From: Bradyrhizobium sp. OK095
GTDB lineage: Bacteria > Pseudomonadota > Alphaproteobacteria > Rhizobiales > Xanthobacteraceae
DNA: 64,000 nucleotides
Direction of reading: 5' to 3'
Assembly: GCF_900109945.1 (NCBI RefSeq)
Contig: NZ_FOBX01000020.1
Coordinates: forward strand, 1 to 64,000
The position numbers and the translations under genes were made by a program. Below are positions 45,894 through 55,195 of this stretch, piece after piece (position 1 is the first letter of the stretch; each line of letters starts with the position of its first letter). The notes beneath the pieces are model-generated. The model ran no database searches. It was not told the DNA's origin and saw only the letters and a program-made list of their open reading frames with translations.

Positions 45894-46844
45894 TCAGGCC
45901 GCCGGGTTGCGCCAGACGATGTCACGAATGACGATCGGCTTCGGGATCAGGCCGAGCTTGTGGAAGCGGTCGGCGACGCCCTGCTGAGTCACGATGATGT
46001 CGTCGGTGACGGGGCCGACCACGAAGTTCGCGCGATTGGCAGCGACGGTCTGGATGTCCAGCGGGACGCCGGTGATCGCGGCAAGCGATTTGGCGACCTC
46101 GTCGCGGTGCTGTTCGGCCCATGTGCCCGCCGCGGTCGTCACGTCGACGATCTGTCGCAGGATCGCGCTGTGGTTCTTCGCGAAATCGCGGTTGGCGATA
46201 TAGAAGGAATTGGTCTTGGTGACCTCGCGCGCATTGATCAGGATGCGGCCGCTCTGCTTGGTCTCGCCGATCGCGAAGTAAGGATCCCAGATTGCCCAGG
46301 CCTCGATGCTGCCATTGGCAAAGGCGGGACCCGCGTCCGGCGGCGTCAGATAGACCGGCGTGATGTCGGCATAGGTGAGGCCGGCCTTCTCCAGCGTCTG
46401 CACCACGACGTTGTGGGCGCTGGAACCCTTGGTGAAGCCGACGCGCTTGCCCTTCAAGTCAGCAATGGAGCGGATCGGCGAATCCTTCGGCACCAGAATG
46501 CCCTGGCCGTTGGTGATGGGCTGGCCGGCGGCATAGACGATCGCCGCTCCGGCGGCCTGGGCGAACACCGGCGGGGAATCGCCGACCGCGCCGAAATCGA
46601 TGCTGCCGACGTTCATCGCCTCCATCATCGGCGGTCCCGAGGAGAACTCGACCCATTTCACCTCGATGCCTTGCGGCGTGAAATGCTTTTCCAGGAATGC
46701 CTGCTGTCGCGCGATAACCAGCACGCCGGTCTTCTGGTAGCCGATACGAATTTCCTTCACCGCACCTTGCGCATTGGCGCGCGATGCGAACGCAGCCGCG
46801 GCTGCGGTTCCAACGGACAGTTTCAAGAAGTCCCGACGCTGCAT
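45894..46844 (-). CDS. ssuA: aliphatic sulfonate ABC transporter substrate-binding protein SsuA
   Basis: The 316-residue periplasmic protein starts MQRRDFLKLS with a twin-arginine-like signal (to about AFASRANAQG). The mature part matches SsuA/TauA binding proteins (IRIGYQKTGVLVIARQQAFLEKHF, FAQAAGAAIVYAAGQP, GKRVGFTKGSSAHNVV, IWDPYFAIGE). I preferred ATG 46844 to the upstream frame extension to 46874 because it places the RR motif at the N-terminus. First gene of the operon. Confidence 0.93.
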   Translation of the reverse strand: MQRRDFLKLSVGTAAAAAFASRANAQGAVKEIRIGYQKTGVLVIARQQAFLEKHFTPQGIEVKWVEFSSGPPMMEAMNVGSIDFGAVGDSPPVFAQAAGAAIVYAAGQPITNGQGILVPKDSPIRSIADLKGKRVGFTKGSSAHNVVVQTLEKAGLTYADITPVYLTPPDAGPAFANGSIEAWAIWDPYFAIGETKQSGRILINAREVTKTNSFYIANRDFAKNHSAILRQIVDVTTAAGTWAEQHRDEVAKSLAAITGVPLDIQTVAANRANFVVGPVTDDIIVTQQGVADRFHKLGLIPKPIVIRDIVWRNPAA

Positions 46845-47217
46845 TCCACACTCCCGGCCGCATGCGGCCGTCATTATTCACGCTTCGACAAATGATGGTG
46901 CGGGTCGGCGGAGCTGTCGAGACGCGCGGAAAAATAGCGATGCGAGCACTGCGCGTGTGGCGGAGCGCATGATTAATCTTTCAAGCGGTCGCGCGAATGA
47001 AGATGGAATTTTTCTGCACGCGGATGTGAAGGGCGAGCGGATTCGATCTCAGGACTCACGGCCGGAACCCAAAACCGCGAAAACAACCCCATGCACAGTA
47101 GCCGGGGCGTGCGAAAACAACGACCTACGAATTATCCGAAATTAGTTTGACACGTCGGGCAAAACAGGAGCATGATGGCATGATGGCGGCGTTCGGAATG
47201 GACGAGCCTTTGACCGG
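46845..47217. other. ssu promoter region
   Basis: This 373-bp gap lies between the P450 stop and ssuA, both on the minus strand, and must hold the ssu promoter. It is less GC-rich than its neighbours. I see no perfect palindrome or riboswitch-like fold, and I cannot assign a CysB-type or other site. Confidence 0.4.
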
Positions 47218-48384
47218 CTAATGCAACCATTTCACCGGCAGATTCTGCAAGCCCCTGAACGCCCAGCCGCCGATCCGCACCGGCTCGTCATCGGCGATCT
47301 CGATCCGCCTGGCACGCGTAAACAATGTTGGCAGCGCGACGTCGGCGATCATGGCGCGCGAGGCCCAGGCGCCGGCGCAGAAATGCGGGCCGGCGCCGAA
47401 GGCAACGCTCTTGGCCGTATCACGCCGCACGTCGAATTCATCGGCGCGCTCGAAATGTTTCTCGTCGCGGTTGGCGGAGCCGAACATCAGGAACACGCGC
47501 TCGTCGGTTTCGAAGGCGACGTCGCGGATGCTCCACGGTTTTGCTATGCGCCGCGGCGACATGCCGATCGGCGAGATCCAGCGGGCGTATTCCTCGAACG
47601 CCTCAAGCCAGGTTACCTCGCCCTTGCGCACGAGATCGAGCTGCTCGGGATGGCTCAGCAGTGCCCACACGGTGCCGGCGATCGCCTTGCGCGGCTCGTT
47701 CTGGCCGCCTGAAATCGCAAGTTTTACATTTGCGCGCACGCTCTCCATCGGCATGCCGGAGGCGAGGAGCACGCCGAGGATGCTTTGATCAGGGGTCTTG
47801 CGCATGACCGGCAGGATGTCGTCGATCGCGGCATCGATGCCTGACGTCGCGGCGTGGCAGCGCGCTTCGACCGCGGGATCGCCGGCGTAATTGGCGATGC
47901 CTTCGATCATGCCCTGCGACCACGCATCCATGTCGCCAAAGCCGATATTGGTGAGGCCGGTGATCGACTTCAGGCATTCGCCGGAAAACGGCAACGCAAA
48001 GTCGCGCATGAAATCGATCCGGCTTCCGGGTTCGATCCCGTCGATGATGCGGTCGGCATGGGCCTGGAACAGCGCGGTCCAGTGCGCCTTCACCGTCTTC
48101 GGCGACACCGTCGGAAACATCGCGCGCCGCTCGACCTGATGCGCCTCGCCGTCCTTGCGCATCATGTTATGGCCCATCAGCCGGTTCATCAGGCCGGCGG
48201 GCTGGTGCGAGGAGAACACGTCGATCTGCTTTTCGGAGATCGAGATGTCGTCGCGGCAGCTGAGAAGCGTCGAGCCGAGCTGCGGCACGAAGGCGATCGG
48301 CGCCTCCTTCCGGAGCTTCGCAAGCATCGGATAGGGATCGGCCCAGAACGCAGCAAGGTCGATGTCGATACGCGGCGCGGTGCT
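47218..48384 (-). CDS. cytochrome P450
   Basis: The roughly 388-residue soluble bacterial P450 has the haem loop FGAGPHFCAGAWASR (Cys ligand near the C-terminus), the K-helix EEYAR (ExxR) and an I-helix reading ISGGQNEPRKAI instead of the common AGxxT. The frame opens at ATG 48432, but that codon is three bases from a 16-bp hairpin and has no ribosome site. TTG 48384 follows GGGGAG at six bases and begins STAPRIDIDLAAFW, so I prefer it. Substrate unknown; it follows the PQQ dehydrogenase on the same strand. Confidence 0.88.
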   Translation of the reverse strand, partial: STAPRIDIDLAAFWADPYPMLAKLRKEAPIAFVPQLGSTLLSCRDDISISEKQIDVFSSHQPAGLMNRLMGHNMMRKDGEAHQVERRAMFPTVSPKTVKAHWTALFQAHADRIIDGIEPGSRIDFMRDFALPFSGECLKSITGLTNIGFGDMDAWSQGMIEGIANYAGDPAVEARCHAATSGIDAAIDDILPVMRKTPDQSILGVLLASGMPMESVRANVKLAISGGQNEPRKAIAGTVWALLSHPEQLDLVRKGEVTWLEAFEEYARWISPIGMSPRRIAKPWSIRDVAFETDERVFLMFGSANRDEKHFERADEFDVRRDTAKSVAFGAGPHFCAGAWASRAMIADVALPTLFTRARRIEIADDEPVRIGGWAFRGLQNLPVKWLH

Positions 48385-48434
48385 CAAGGCGATCTCCCCG
48401 GGTTTCGTTCGGGCGAGACTATCGAACTCCATCG

Positions 48435-48470
48435 CCTGCGTCTGTCCCTAGCGATAGGGACAGACGCAGG
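48435..48470 (-). terminator. 16-bp perfect hairpin between PQQ dehydrogenase and P450 genes
   Basis: CCTGCGTCTGTCCCTA pairs perfectly with its complement around a four-base loop (GCGA on plus, TCGC on minus). It starts 28 bp beyond the dehydrogenase stop and ends just before the farthest P450 ATG. There is no T-run, so it may be a Rho-assisted terminator, an mRNA 3' stabiliser or a regulator site. Confidence 0.65.
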
Positions 48471-48497
48471 CGGGGCGTGTGTTCATAAGTCGCCTCG

Positions 48498-50678
48498 TCA
48501 CCTGCTCTTCGGTCTGATGGCGTCGACAGTTCCCTGGATGAAGGCCTGGAGCTTCGCGATGTCCCCTTCCTTCAACTTGCCGCTGAAATCAGGCATGCCC
48601 TGATCGCGGAATGGACCGTGGAATACGATAGTCCTGAGATTGGTAATCACCTCAGTGCCGACATAGCCGAGATTGACGATGTTGCCGCCGCGGTCGACGC
48701 CGGGCACGCCGTGGCAGGCGATGCAAGCCGCCGTGACATAGATGTCCGCGCCTTCCCTTATATCCTTCGGATCGTATTTCACGCCCTGCAGCAGATTTTC
48801 GGTCTGATATTTGACGAATGCCGGCAGCTTCGCCGTGCCGCCAAGAGCGTATGTATAGATCGTTCCCGGGTTCTGGTATTCGGTCGCGCGATGGGCAAGG
48901 CCGTAAGAGCCGCCCCAGCCGACCGCAATCGAGATGTATTGCTTGTCATCGACCATGTAGGTGGCGGCAGCCGCCACCGCGCCGGTCCCGGTTGCGATTT
49001 CCCACAGCTTGGCTCCTGTTGCTGCGTCATAAGCGACGAAGCGGCCATCCGCCGTCCCCTGGAAAACCAGATTGCCCGCGGTGGTCAGCGTACCGCCGTT
49101 CCACGGTGACACGTGCTCGACGCGCCAGACTTCTTTTTGATGCACCGGATCCCAAGCAAGCAGACGTCCGAATGGGGTCGACTTCGGAGACGGATTGAAA
49201 GAGAAGCCGAGATTGGCGCCCAATATGCCGCCGATCTTGCCCGGCGCAGCGACATTCTGCTTGAATGATTTTTCCGGCGTCAAATTGACCGGTAAGTGCT
49301 GCGCCGGAATGTAGACGAGGCCGGTCAGGGGATTGAACGACATCGGCTGCCAGTTGTGAGCTCCGTCTGGTCCGGGAATGGATTCGTAGGGCTCTTCGCC
49401 GCGTGCAGCCGGCAGCTCGATAGGCCGTCCGTTGGCGTCGTATCCGGTCGCCCAATTCACATCGACAAAGTTCTTCGCCGAGATGAACTTGCCGTTGGTG
49501 CGATCGATGACGAAGAAGAAGCCGTTTTTCGGCGCGTGCAGGATCACCTTGCGCGGCACACCGTCGATCTCAATGTCGGCCAGGATCATCGGCTGGGTCG
49601 ACGTGTAGTCCCAATTGTCGCCGGGCGTCTCCTGATAGTGCCAGATATACTGGCCTGTGTCGGCGTTGAGCGCGACGATGGAGGCGAGATAAAGATTGTC
49701 GCCGCCCGACGGACTGCGAAGCTTGCGATTCCAGGGGCCGCCGTTTCCGGTGCCGACATAGACCATGTTGAGGTCGGGATCGAATGTGATCGTGTCCCAC
49801 GGCGTGCCACCGCCGCCGTTGATCCAATATTTGCCTGAGGGATCCCAGGTCTTCGCCGCGGCTGCCATCGAAGCGTCCTCGAATGGCTTCGATGGATCGC
49901 CGGGCACAGTGAACCAGCGCCAGAGTTGATTGCCCGTCTCGCTGTCGTAGGCCGTGATATAACCGCGCGCACCGTATTCGGCCCCGCTCTGGCCGATCAC
50001 GACCTTGCCCTTGAAGACACGAGGCGCGCCGGTGATCGTGTAGGAATGCTGGTGATCGATCAGCGTGTCCTTTTCCCAGACCTTGGCTCCGGTCGCGGCA
50101 TCGAGCGCAATCAAGCGTCCATCATAGGCGGCGACGAAGACCTTGCCGTTGTAAAGGGCGAGACCGCGGCTGACAGCATCGCAGCACCCGCGATAGCCCT
50201 TTGACCGGTCAACACCGGGATCGAACGACCAGATTTTTGTCCCGGTCCGCGCGTCAATGGCATGGACCACGCTCCAGGGGGCCGACTGATACATGATGCC
50301 GTCGACGACGAGGGGGGTTGCCTCGATCCCGCGCGATGATTCAAGATTGTAACTCCAGACCAGCCCAAGAGTCCCGACGTTGTCGGCGTTGATCTGATTG
50401 AGCTTGCTGAACCGCGTTTCGGCGTAGTCGAGGCCGACGGTCGGCCAATCCCAGGATGTCGTCGTATTTGCTTTGATGAACTCGCTGTCGACTCTCGCGA
50501 TATTCGCCTTGATGCCGTCCGGCTTCGCGTCGGTCCCGGTCTGCGCCCATGCACTGGAAGGGAGAGAAAGCCCCAGGAGGGCAAGAGCGACGCTGATCTT
50601 ACGGATGGCAATCTGAATCCTGGACCGATCGCCCGATCTTTTTTCAGGCCATTGGCACTCTGCGCTGGATCGTCCCAT
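48498..50678 (-). CDS. PQQ-dependent alcohol dehydrogenase with C-terminal cytochrome c domain
   Basis: The 726-residue periplasmic quinohaemoprotein has a signal peptide (hydrophobic 28-45, ending AWAQ), an eight-bladed propeller with the vicinal disulfide RGCCDAVSRG, the active-site GDNWDYTSTQP and a C-terminal c-type haem site CIACHG with a later Met ligand candidate in GMPDFSG. The residue two after the catalytic Asp is Thr, not the extra Asp of lanthanide enzymes, so calcium is expected. ATG 50678 follows GGAAGGTGAG. It oxidises primary alcohols; exact substrate unknown. Confidence 0.92.
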   Translation of the reverse strand: MGRSSAECQWPEKRSGDRSRIQIAIRKISVALALLGLSLPSSAWAQTGTDAKPDGIKANIARVDSEFIKANTTTSWDWPTVGLDYAETRFSKLNQINADNVGTLGLVWSYNLESSRGIEATPLVVDGIMYQSAPWSVVHAIDARTGTKIWSFDPGVDRSKGYRGCCDAVSRGLALYNGKVFVAAYDGRLIALDAATGAKVWEKDTLIDHQHSYTITGAPRVFKGKVVIGQSGAEYGARGYITAYDSETGNQLWRWFTVPGDPSKPFEDASMAAAAKTWDPSGKYWINGGGGTPWDTITFDPDLNMVYVGTGNGGPWNRKLRSPSGGDNLYLASIVALNADTGQYIWHYQETPGDNWDYTSTQPMILADIEIDGVPRKVILHAPKNGFFFVIDRTNGKFISAKNFVDVNWATGYDANGRPIELPAARGEEPYESIPGPDGAHNWQPMSFNPLTGLVYIPAQHLPVNLTPEKSFKQNVAAPGKIGGILGANLGFSFNPSPKSTPFGRLLAWDPVHQKEVWRVEHVSPWNGGTLTTAGNLVFQGTADGRFVAYDAATGAKLWEIATGTGAVAAAATYMVDDKQYISIAVGWGGSYGLAHRATEYQNPGTIYTYALGGTAKLPAFVKYQTENLLQGVKYDPKDIREGADIYVTAACIACHGVPGVDRGGNIVNLGYVGTEVITNLRTIVFHGPFRDQGMPDFSGKLKEGDIAKLQAFIQGTVDAIRPKSR

Positions 50679-50921
50679 GACTCACCTTCCTCCGCGCACG
50701 TCGAGATCACGATGCGTGCGCATGCTTCAGTCGATATGAAGCGTCGAACCTCCCTCGACGGTGCTACTGAAGTATTTCAATCCTGACCTGCCCGATTGCA
50801 GCTGTAAGCAAGCGTCCCGCGCCAAACACAAGGGCGCGTCACATCACCAAGCGCAGCAAATTGCGGGGCGGCTTGATGTGTCTCCTTCTCCTCGGTTGCG
50901 GACCGAGGACGGAGGACCGAG

Positions 50922-51782
50922 TTACTGGACCTCGGCGATCTTCGGCCCAGATGACGGCATCTGCGCGTTAGCTGCCAAGGGCCGCTTCGACGGCGATGCC
51001 GGGTCCGGCAATCGGAAGGCGGCGTCTGGCGGCGTGCCCTGGGATGGACGACGGGCAGCATTTGCCGGAAGCACGATCACTTTCGCTCCGATCTTCACCC
51101 GCTCATAGAGGTCGGTCACGTCCTCATTGGTCAGCCGGATACAGCCGGACGAAACCCGCTTCCCGATCGTATCAGGGTTGTTGGTGCCGTGAATGCGATA
51201 TTCGGTCTCGCCGAGATACATCGCCCGGGCGCCGAGCGGGTTGCCGGGACCGCCTGCCATGAACCGCGGCAGATAAGGCTGACGCCCAACCATCTCCGCA
51301 GGCGGATGCCAATCCGGCCATTCTGCTTTCCGAGCCACGGTCTGTTCGCCCGACCACGTGAAACCTTCGCGGCCGACACCGATGCCGTAACGCATCGCCT
51401 GCCTGTCGTTCAGAACGAAATAAAGGAATGTGTTTCCGGTATCGATGATCACGGTGCCCGGCGCCTGGCGGCTGGCGTAGTCAATGACCTGCCGAACAAA
51501 TGCTCCGGGACCGTCAGCGGCCTTTGGTGGTTCGACCAGAGGCGCCGGGGCCGGAATCGGAGCCGGAGCCGGCGCTGCTGCATGAACTGGAGTTGCAACG
51601 TAAACCGGTGTTGACGATGCCTGGGCTTCGTGCACGGAGGGTTTTCGTACCGGTTGCACGCTCGCCGGGCGAGACAGCAAACCGTACCCCACGACGGCGA
51701 CGGCCACGGCGCCAATTGCGACTCTCGCGGCCATCGGCACTGCGAGCGTCTCTGCCTTTCGACGTTTGGCCCGCTTACTCAT
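50922..51782 (-). CDS. L,D-transpeptidase (YkuD domain)
   Basis: The 286-residue protein has a basic N-terminus, one membrane anchor (about 18-36), an Ala/Pro-rich linker and a YkuD domain whose catalytic motif reads YRIHGTNNPDTIGKRVSSGCIRL (His and Cys). It would make 3-3 crosslinks in peptidoglycan or attach proteins to it. ATG 51782 follows GGGAAAG. The in-frame extension to 51827 is less likely. Confidence 0.93.
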   Translation of the reverse strand: MSKRAKRRKAETLAVPMAARVAIGAVAVAVVGYGLLSRPASVQPVRKPSVHEAQASSTPVYVATPVHAAAPAPAPIPAPAPLVEPPKAADGPGAFVRQVIDYASRQAPGTVIIDTGNTFLYFVLNDRQAMRYGIGVGREGFTWSGEQTVARKAEWPDWHPPAEMVGRQPYLPRFMAGGPGNPLGARAMYLGETEYRIHGTNNPDTIGKRVSSGCIRLTNEDVTDLYERVKIGAKVIVLPANAARRPSQGTPPDAAFRLPDPASPSKRPLAANAQMPSSGPKIAEVQ

Positions 51783-52123
51783 ATCTTTCCCCAGGTCACC
51801 ATGCCCAAGAGAGGTATCCAGCAACATTTAAGAAACTTCGAAGCGATCTCGCCCAGATGGGAACTGGTGGGGATGGTTAACGCCGAACTCTTGTTCGGCG
51901 GCATGAAAATCGGGCGCATTGCTTGATATGTGCGGGTAGCAACCCGGACGACGCGCTTCTCATCGCGGAACGAGCGAGGTCTGAATCGCCCCGGCGGAGC
52001 GGGCACGCTCCGACCTTTCGTTAACGGCGGCTTCGGGTCACAAGCTCAAGTGAAGATCGGCCGCGGCCCTAGTTCGGTCCACCCCTGAAAAGCAGATGAT
52101 GGTTAGAGGGTCGGCTAAGCCAG
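51783..52123. other. intergenic stretch, nothing recognised
   Basis: This 341-bp gap separates two minus-strand genes. Small open frames exist but have no recognisable content. TTCGTTAACGG near 52,017 is a single TTAAC half-site and not enough for a regulator call. Confidence 0.4.
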
Positions 52124-52639
52124 CTATGGGCCAGTTGGTGTCATGGTATCCGGAGGTGCAGGTGATCGAGTCAGAGACCGACGCTTTCCGATGTTCTCGT
52201 CGAGCAGCAGAGCGAAACCATAACCGAATCCAGCCAAAGCCGCGTACATCGAACCCGTCAAAAGGAGCGTTATCCAGCCCCGAAGGTCGTGAGGACTACT
52301 CAGCGGCAACTGAATCGCCTCCGCGCATGAGTCTGTCCGTACTGCGAATTGCGCGCTCGAAAGTTTCGATGCCTCAGTGCCGGCTGGACCCAATCGATAA
52401 GGGTCTACCCTGCAATGCACCTCACCTCCAGAGCTTGGTCGATCATAGTCGAGGGTGGCCAGAATGTATCTGGAGCCCTTTGTTCCGGAAACTACGCGGA
52501 AGTTTGAGAAAAACCCAACGACATGGGGGCGTTTCTCTATGTTTAGCGTCCGGATACCCGCGTACGGAAGCACCCCAAGAAAGAATATCGCCAGCCACAT
52601 CGCTAGCGCAGTCAGGGTCGAAATGCGGATCGTCTTCAT
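52124..52639 (-). CDS. hypothetical membrane protein (171 aa)
   Basis: ATG 52639 opens a frame with two likely membrane spans (about residues 8-28 and 122-146) enclosing a roughly 90-residue extracytoplasmic domain with two Cys (CRVDPY, DSCAEA) that may pair. The tail is basic and cytoplasmic. No family recognised. Isolated between gaps. Confidence 0.55.
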   Translation of the reverse strand: MKTIRISTLTALAMWLAIFFLGVLPYAGIRTLNIEKRPHVVGFFSNFRVVSGTKGSRYILATLDYDRPSSGGEVHCRVDPYRLGPAGTEASKLSSAQFAVRTDSCAEAIQLPLSSPHDLRGWITLLLTGSMYAALAGFGYGFALLLDENIGKRRSLTRSPAPPDTMTPTGP

Positions 52640-52857
52640 TGCGGCACCTTGGTAGTCGTGCCGCGTTTCCTCTACCTTAATTAGATACGAAGAAATTGCC
52701 GGTAGGGGTCACAAGCTGACTCTCGTCAGCCCTCGACATTGAAGCTCAAGCCAGCATGATCGACAAGCCGATTGATCCTCAAGGCGACGGTCCCGGAGGG
52801 CGGACCGCCTGTCCGCTTTGCTCTCGGAAGCAGGTAACGCGAACTTAGAGTCCCCCC

Positions 52858-53646
52858 TCAGTTCAGGCCGCGCGGTGCTGCCAGCAAGCCCAGCACGATC
52901 GAGAACAATTCGTTCTGCGAGGAGATGCCGAGCCGCTCATAGGCGCGTTTGCGGTAGGTCAGCGTCGAATGCAGGCTGATGCCGAGCGCTTGCGAGATTG
53001 CCTCGGAGCTGAAGCCGAGCAAGATGTGTCGGCACACCTCCTGCTCGCGCGGCGTCAGCACGGAGAGTGGCGCGCGTGTCGCAAACAGCATGGCGAGGGA
53101 CTGGTCGGGCGTCGCGGTAGCCACCTGCTGGAAATGACGCGCGACGCTGGCGCCGATCGCAGGCGCGATCGCCTGCAAGCGCGCACGCTCGGCATCACCG
53201 AAGCGGCCCTGGGACGTGACGCGATAGAAATTGACATAGAAGCAGGTGTCATCCACCCAGATCGCGGTGGCGCATTTGTCGACGATGTCGGAGTCGTTGA
53301 AGAATATCTTCCGGTAGCGCGCGCCATACATGCGCGGCGCAAAGGACGGCAGCGCGATCGGCGCGCTGTCTTCACCCTCGAACAGCGCATCGCGGTTGGG
53401 ATCGGATTCGTGGAACTGCCCGGCATAGGCCGCGCCGAGATCGCCGCCGGTCGGGATGTTGCCGGCATCGAGCAGGCACTGAGTGGCACCAGCGCGCGTC
53501 AGCGCAAACACCATGCAATGGCCGACGCCGGCCTGCCGGCGCAGCGTGTCGATCAGCACTTTTGGGAAATCCGGGCGGCCGATCGCGAGCACCGCGGGCG
53601 TGATGTCGGCAGCCGCTGGAGTTGAGGCCATCGCGTGGGGCCGCAT
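52858..53646 (-). CDS. LuxR-family transcriptional regulator
   Basis: The 262-residue protein ends in a LuxR helix-turn-helix (LTPREQEVCRHILLGFSSEAISQALGISLHSTLTYRKRAYERLG, about 197-240). The N-terminal 180 residues do not look like an acyl-homoserine-lactone domain or a receiver and probably form another sensing domain. I chose ATG 53646; the frame extends to 53691. No synthase is nearby. Confidence 0.85.
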   Translation of the reverse strand: MRPHAMASTPAAADITPAVLAIGRPDFPKVLIDTLRRQAGVGHCMVFALTRAGATQCLLDAGNIPTGGDLGAAYAGQFHESDPNRDALFEGEDSAPIALPSFAPRMYGARYRKIFFNDSDIVDKCATAIWVDDTCFYVNFYRVTSQGRFGDAERARLQAIAPAIGASVARHFQQVATATPDQSLAMLFATRAPLSVLTPREQEVCRHILLGFSSEAISQALGISLHSTLTYRKRAYERLGISSQNELFSIVLGLLAAPRGLN

Positions 53647-53757
53647 GGGTATCCTCCGCCCAGATGTTATTTTGCGAGAGGATAGCAGCAAGGACAGCGC
53701 GCAGGAAGCAGGCCCCTACCTCGCAGCGCAGGACAATCGCGTATGGGAGCGATTCCC

Positions 53758-53900
53758 CTGTGGCCATCCTTCGAGACGCCCGCCGTTGGCGGGCCCTCAG
53801 GATGAGGACCGAGTGTGTGGCCGTCGTTTTAACGAGCACCGACGCCGCTTAGCCTCATCCTGAGGAGACCGCGAAGCGGTCGTCTCGAAGGGCGAGGCGC
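53758..53900. repeat. full CCTTCGAGACG...CGTCTCGAAGG palindromic repeat
   Basis: The left arm TCCTTCGAGACGCCCGCC...CTCAGGATGAGG and right arm CCTCATCCTGAGGAGACCGCG...CGTCTCGAAGGG are inverted to each other about a centre near 53,835. It fills the gap between the LuxR and LLM genes. Relatives at 62,050-62,180 (complete) and 30,062-30,107 (half). Confidence 0.88.
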
Positions 53901-53936
53901 GCGCTCAGGTCGCGCAAAATGCGATATGCGATTGCT

Positions 53937-55139
53937 CTACCCCGCCGCCTTCGCCGGCGCGACGTTGACCGCGAGCTTGCCGTAGCGGTCGGAGAAAGCT
54001 TGCGTGTCGATCTCCTCCAGCTTGATCTCGCCGCTCATCACGCCCTGCTTCCACGCCGCCTGCGCCGGATCGTTCTGGAACTCCGGCATCACCTCGCGGC
54101 CGAACAGCTCCAGCGATTCGCAGATGTGCTCGTGGCTGTTCTTGCCGGCTTGATTCAGCAGGATGACCTGGTCGATATGCGACGACTGGAAGCGCTTCAG
54201 CTTCTTGCGGATCGTCTCGGGCGAGCCGATCAGGCCGCCGCGCAAGGCCGCCTCCTGCGCTTCCGGATTGTCGCGCTTCCACTTGTTGTACTCGTCCCAC
54301 ATGTTGACGGTGTAGGGCGCAGGCCGCTGGCGGTTCTGCGAGGCGCCGTAGAAGCGCAGCGCGAACTGGAAGAAGGTGGCGCCGTCGGCACGCGCGCGGG
54401 CCTCTTCATCGGTCTTGGCGCAAATGAAGAACGACACCAGCGCCATGTTCGGGTTGATCTCGTAGTCGGCAAGCTTGTTCAGCCGCTTGGTCATCGCGTT
54501 GTAATAGGCGTGCACCCAGGCATGCGCCGCATCCGCACTGACGAACTGGAAGCCGAGCGCGCCAAAGCCGTGACGGCCGGCGCGTTCGATGGTCGGCAGT
54601 TGCGAGCAGGCCATCCACAGCGGCGGATGCGGCTTCTGCACCGGCTTCGGCACGACATTGCGCAAGGGGATGTCGAAATACTTGCCGTGGTGCTCGCTGC
54701 CGGCGTCCTTGAACATCGGGAAGATCGCGGCGACGGCCTCCTCGAACACGTCCTTCTTGGTCTCCATGTCGCGGCCGAACGGCGTCAGCTCGGTGATCGA
54801 GGCGCTCTCGCCCATGCCGAATTCGCAGCGGCCGTTGGACAGCAGGTCGAGCACCGCGACGCGCTCGGCAACGCGGGCCGGATGATTGGTGGTGAGCTGG
54901 AGGATGCCGTGGCCGAGCCGGATGTTTTTGGTGCGCTGGCTGGCCGCCGCGAGGAAGGATTCCGGCGAGGGCGAGTGCGAATATTCTTCGAGGAAGTGAT
55001 GCTCGACGACCCAGGCGTGGTCGTAATTGAGCTTGTCGGCGAGCTCCAGCTGCGAGAGCGCATTCTGGTAGAGGTTGAGCTCGTCGCCGGCCACCCAGGG
55101 CCGCGGCAGTTGCAGCTCGTAAAAGATGCCGAACTTCAT
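53937..55139 (-). CDS. LLM-class flavin-dependent oxidoreductase
   Basis: The 400-residue bacterial-luciferase-like monooxygenase begins MKFGIFYELQLPRPW at ATG 55139. Signatures are HHFLEEYSHSPSPESFLAAASQRT, RLGHGILQLTTNHPARVAERVAVLDLLSNGRCEFGMGE and IGSPETIRKKLKRF. The frame is open upstream to 55,802 but that part is a shadow of the acyltransferase gene. Substrate unknown. Confidence 0.9.
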   Translation of the reverse strand: MKFGIFYELQLPRPWVAGDELNLYQNALSQLELADKLNYDHAWVVEHHFLEEYSHSPSPESFLAAASQRTKNIRLGHGILQLTTNHPARVAERVAVLDLLSNGRCEFGMGESASITELTPFGRDMETKKDVFEEAVAAIFPMFKDAGSEHHGKYFDIPLRNVVPKPVQKPHPPLWMACSQLPTIERAGRHGFGALGFQFVSADAAHAWVHAYYNAMTKRLNKLADYEINPNMALVSFFICAKTDEEARARADGATFFQFALRFYGASQNRQRPAPYTVNMWDEYNKWKRDNPEAQEAALRGGLIGSPETIRKKLKRFQSSHIDQVILLNQAGKNSHEHICESLELFGREVMPEFQNDPAQAAWKQGVMSGEIKLEEIDTQAFSDRYGKLAVNVAPAKAAG

Positions 55140-55195
55140 GACGCTTCTCCCGCTTATTTTTGTTGCGGGCATCTTAGTATGTGAGGCGGCGCTGT

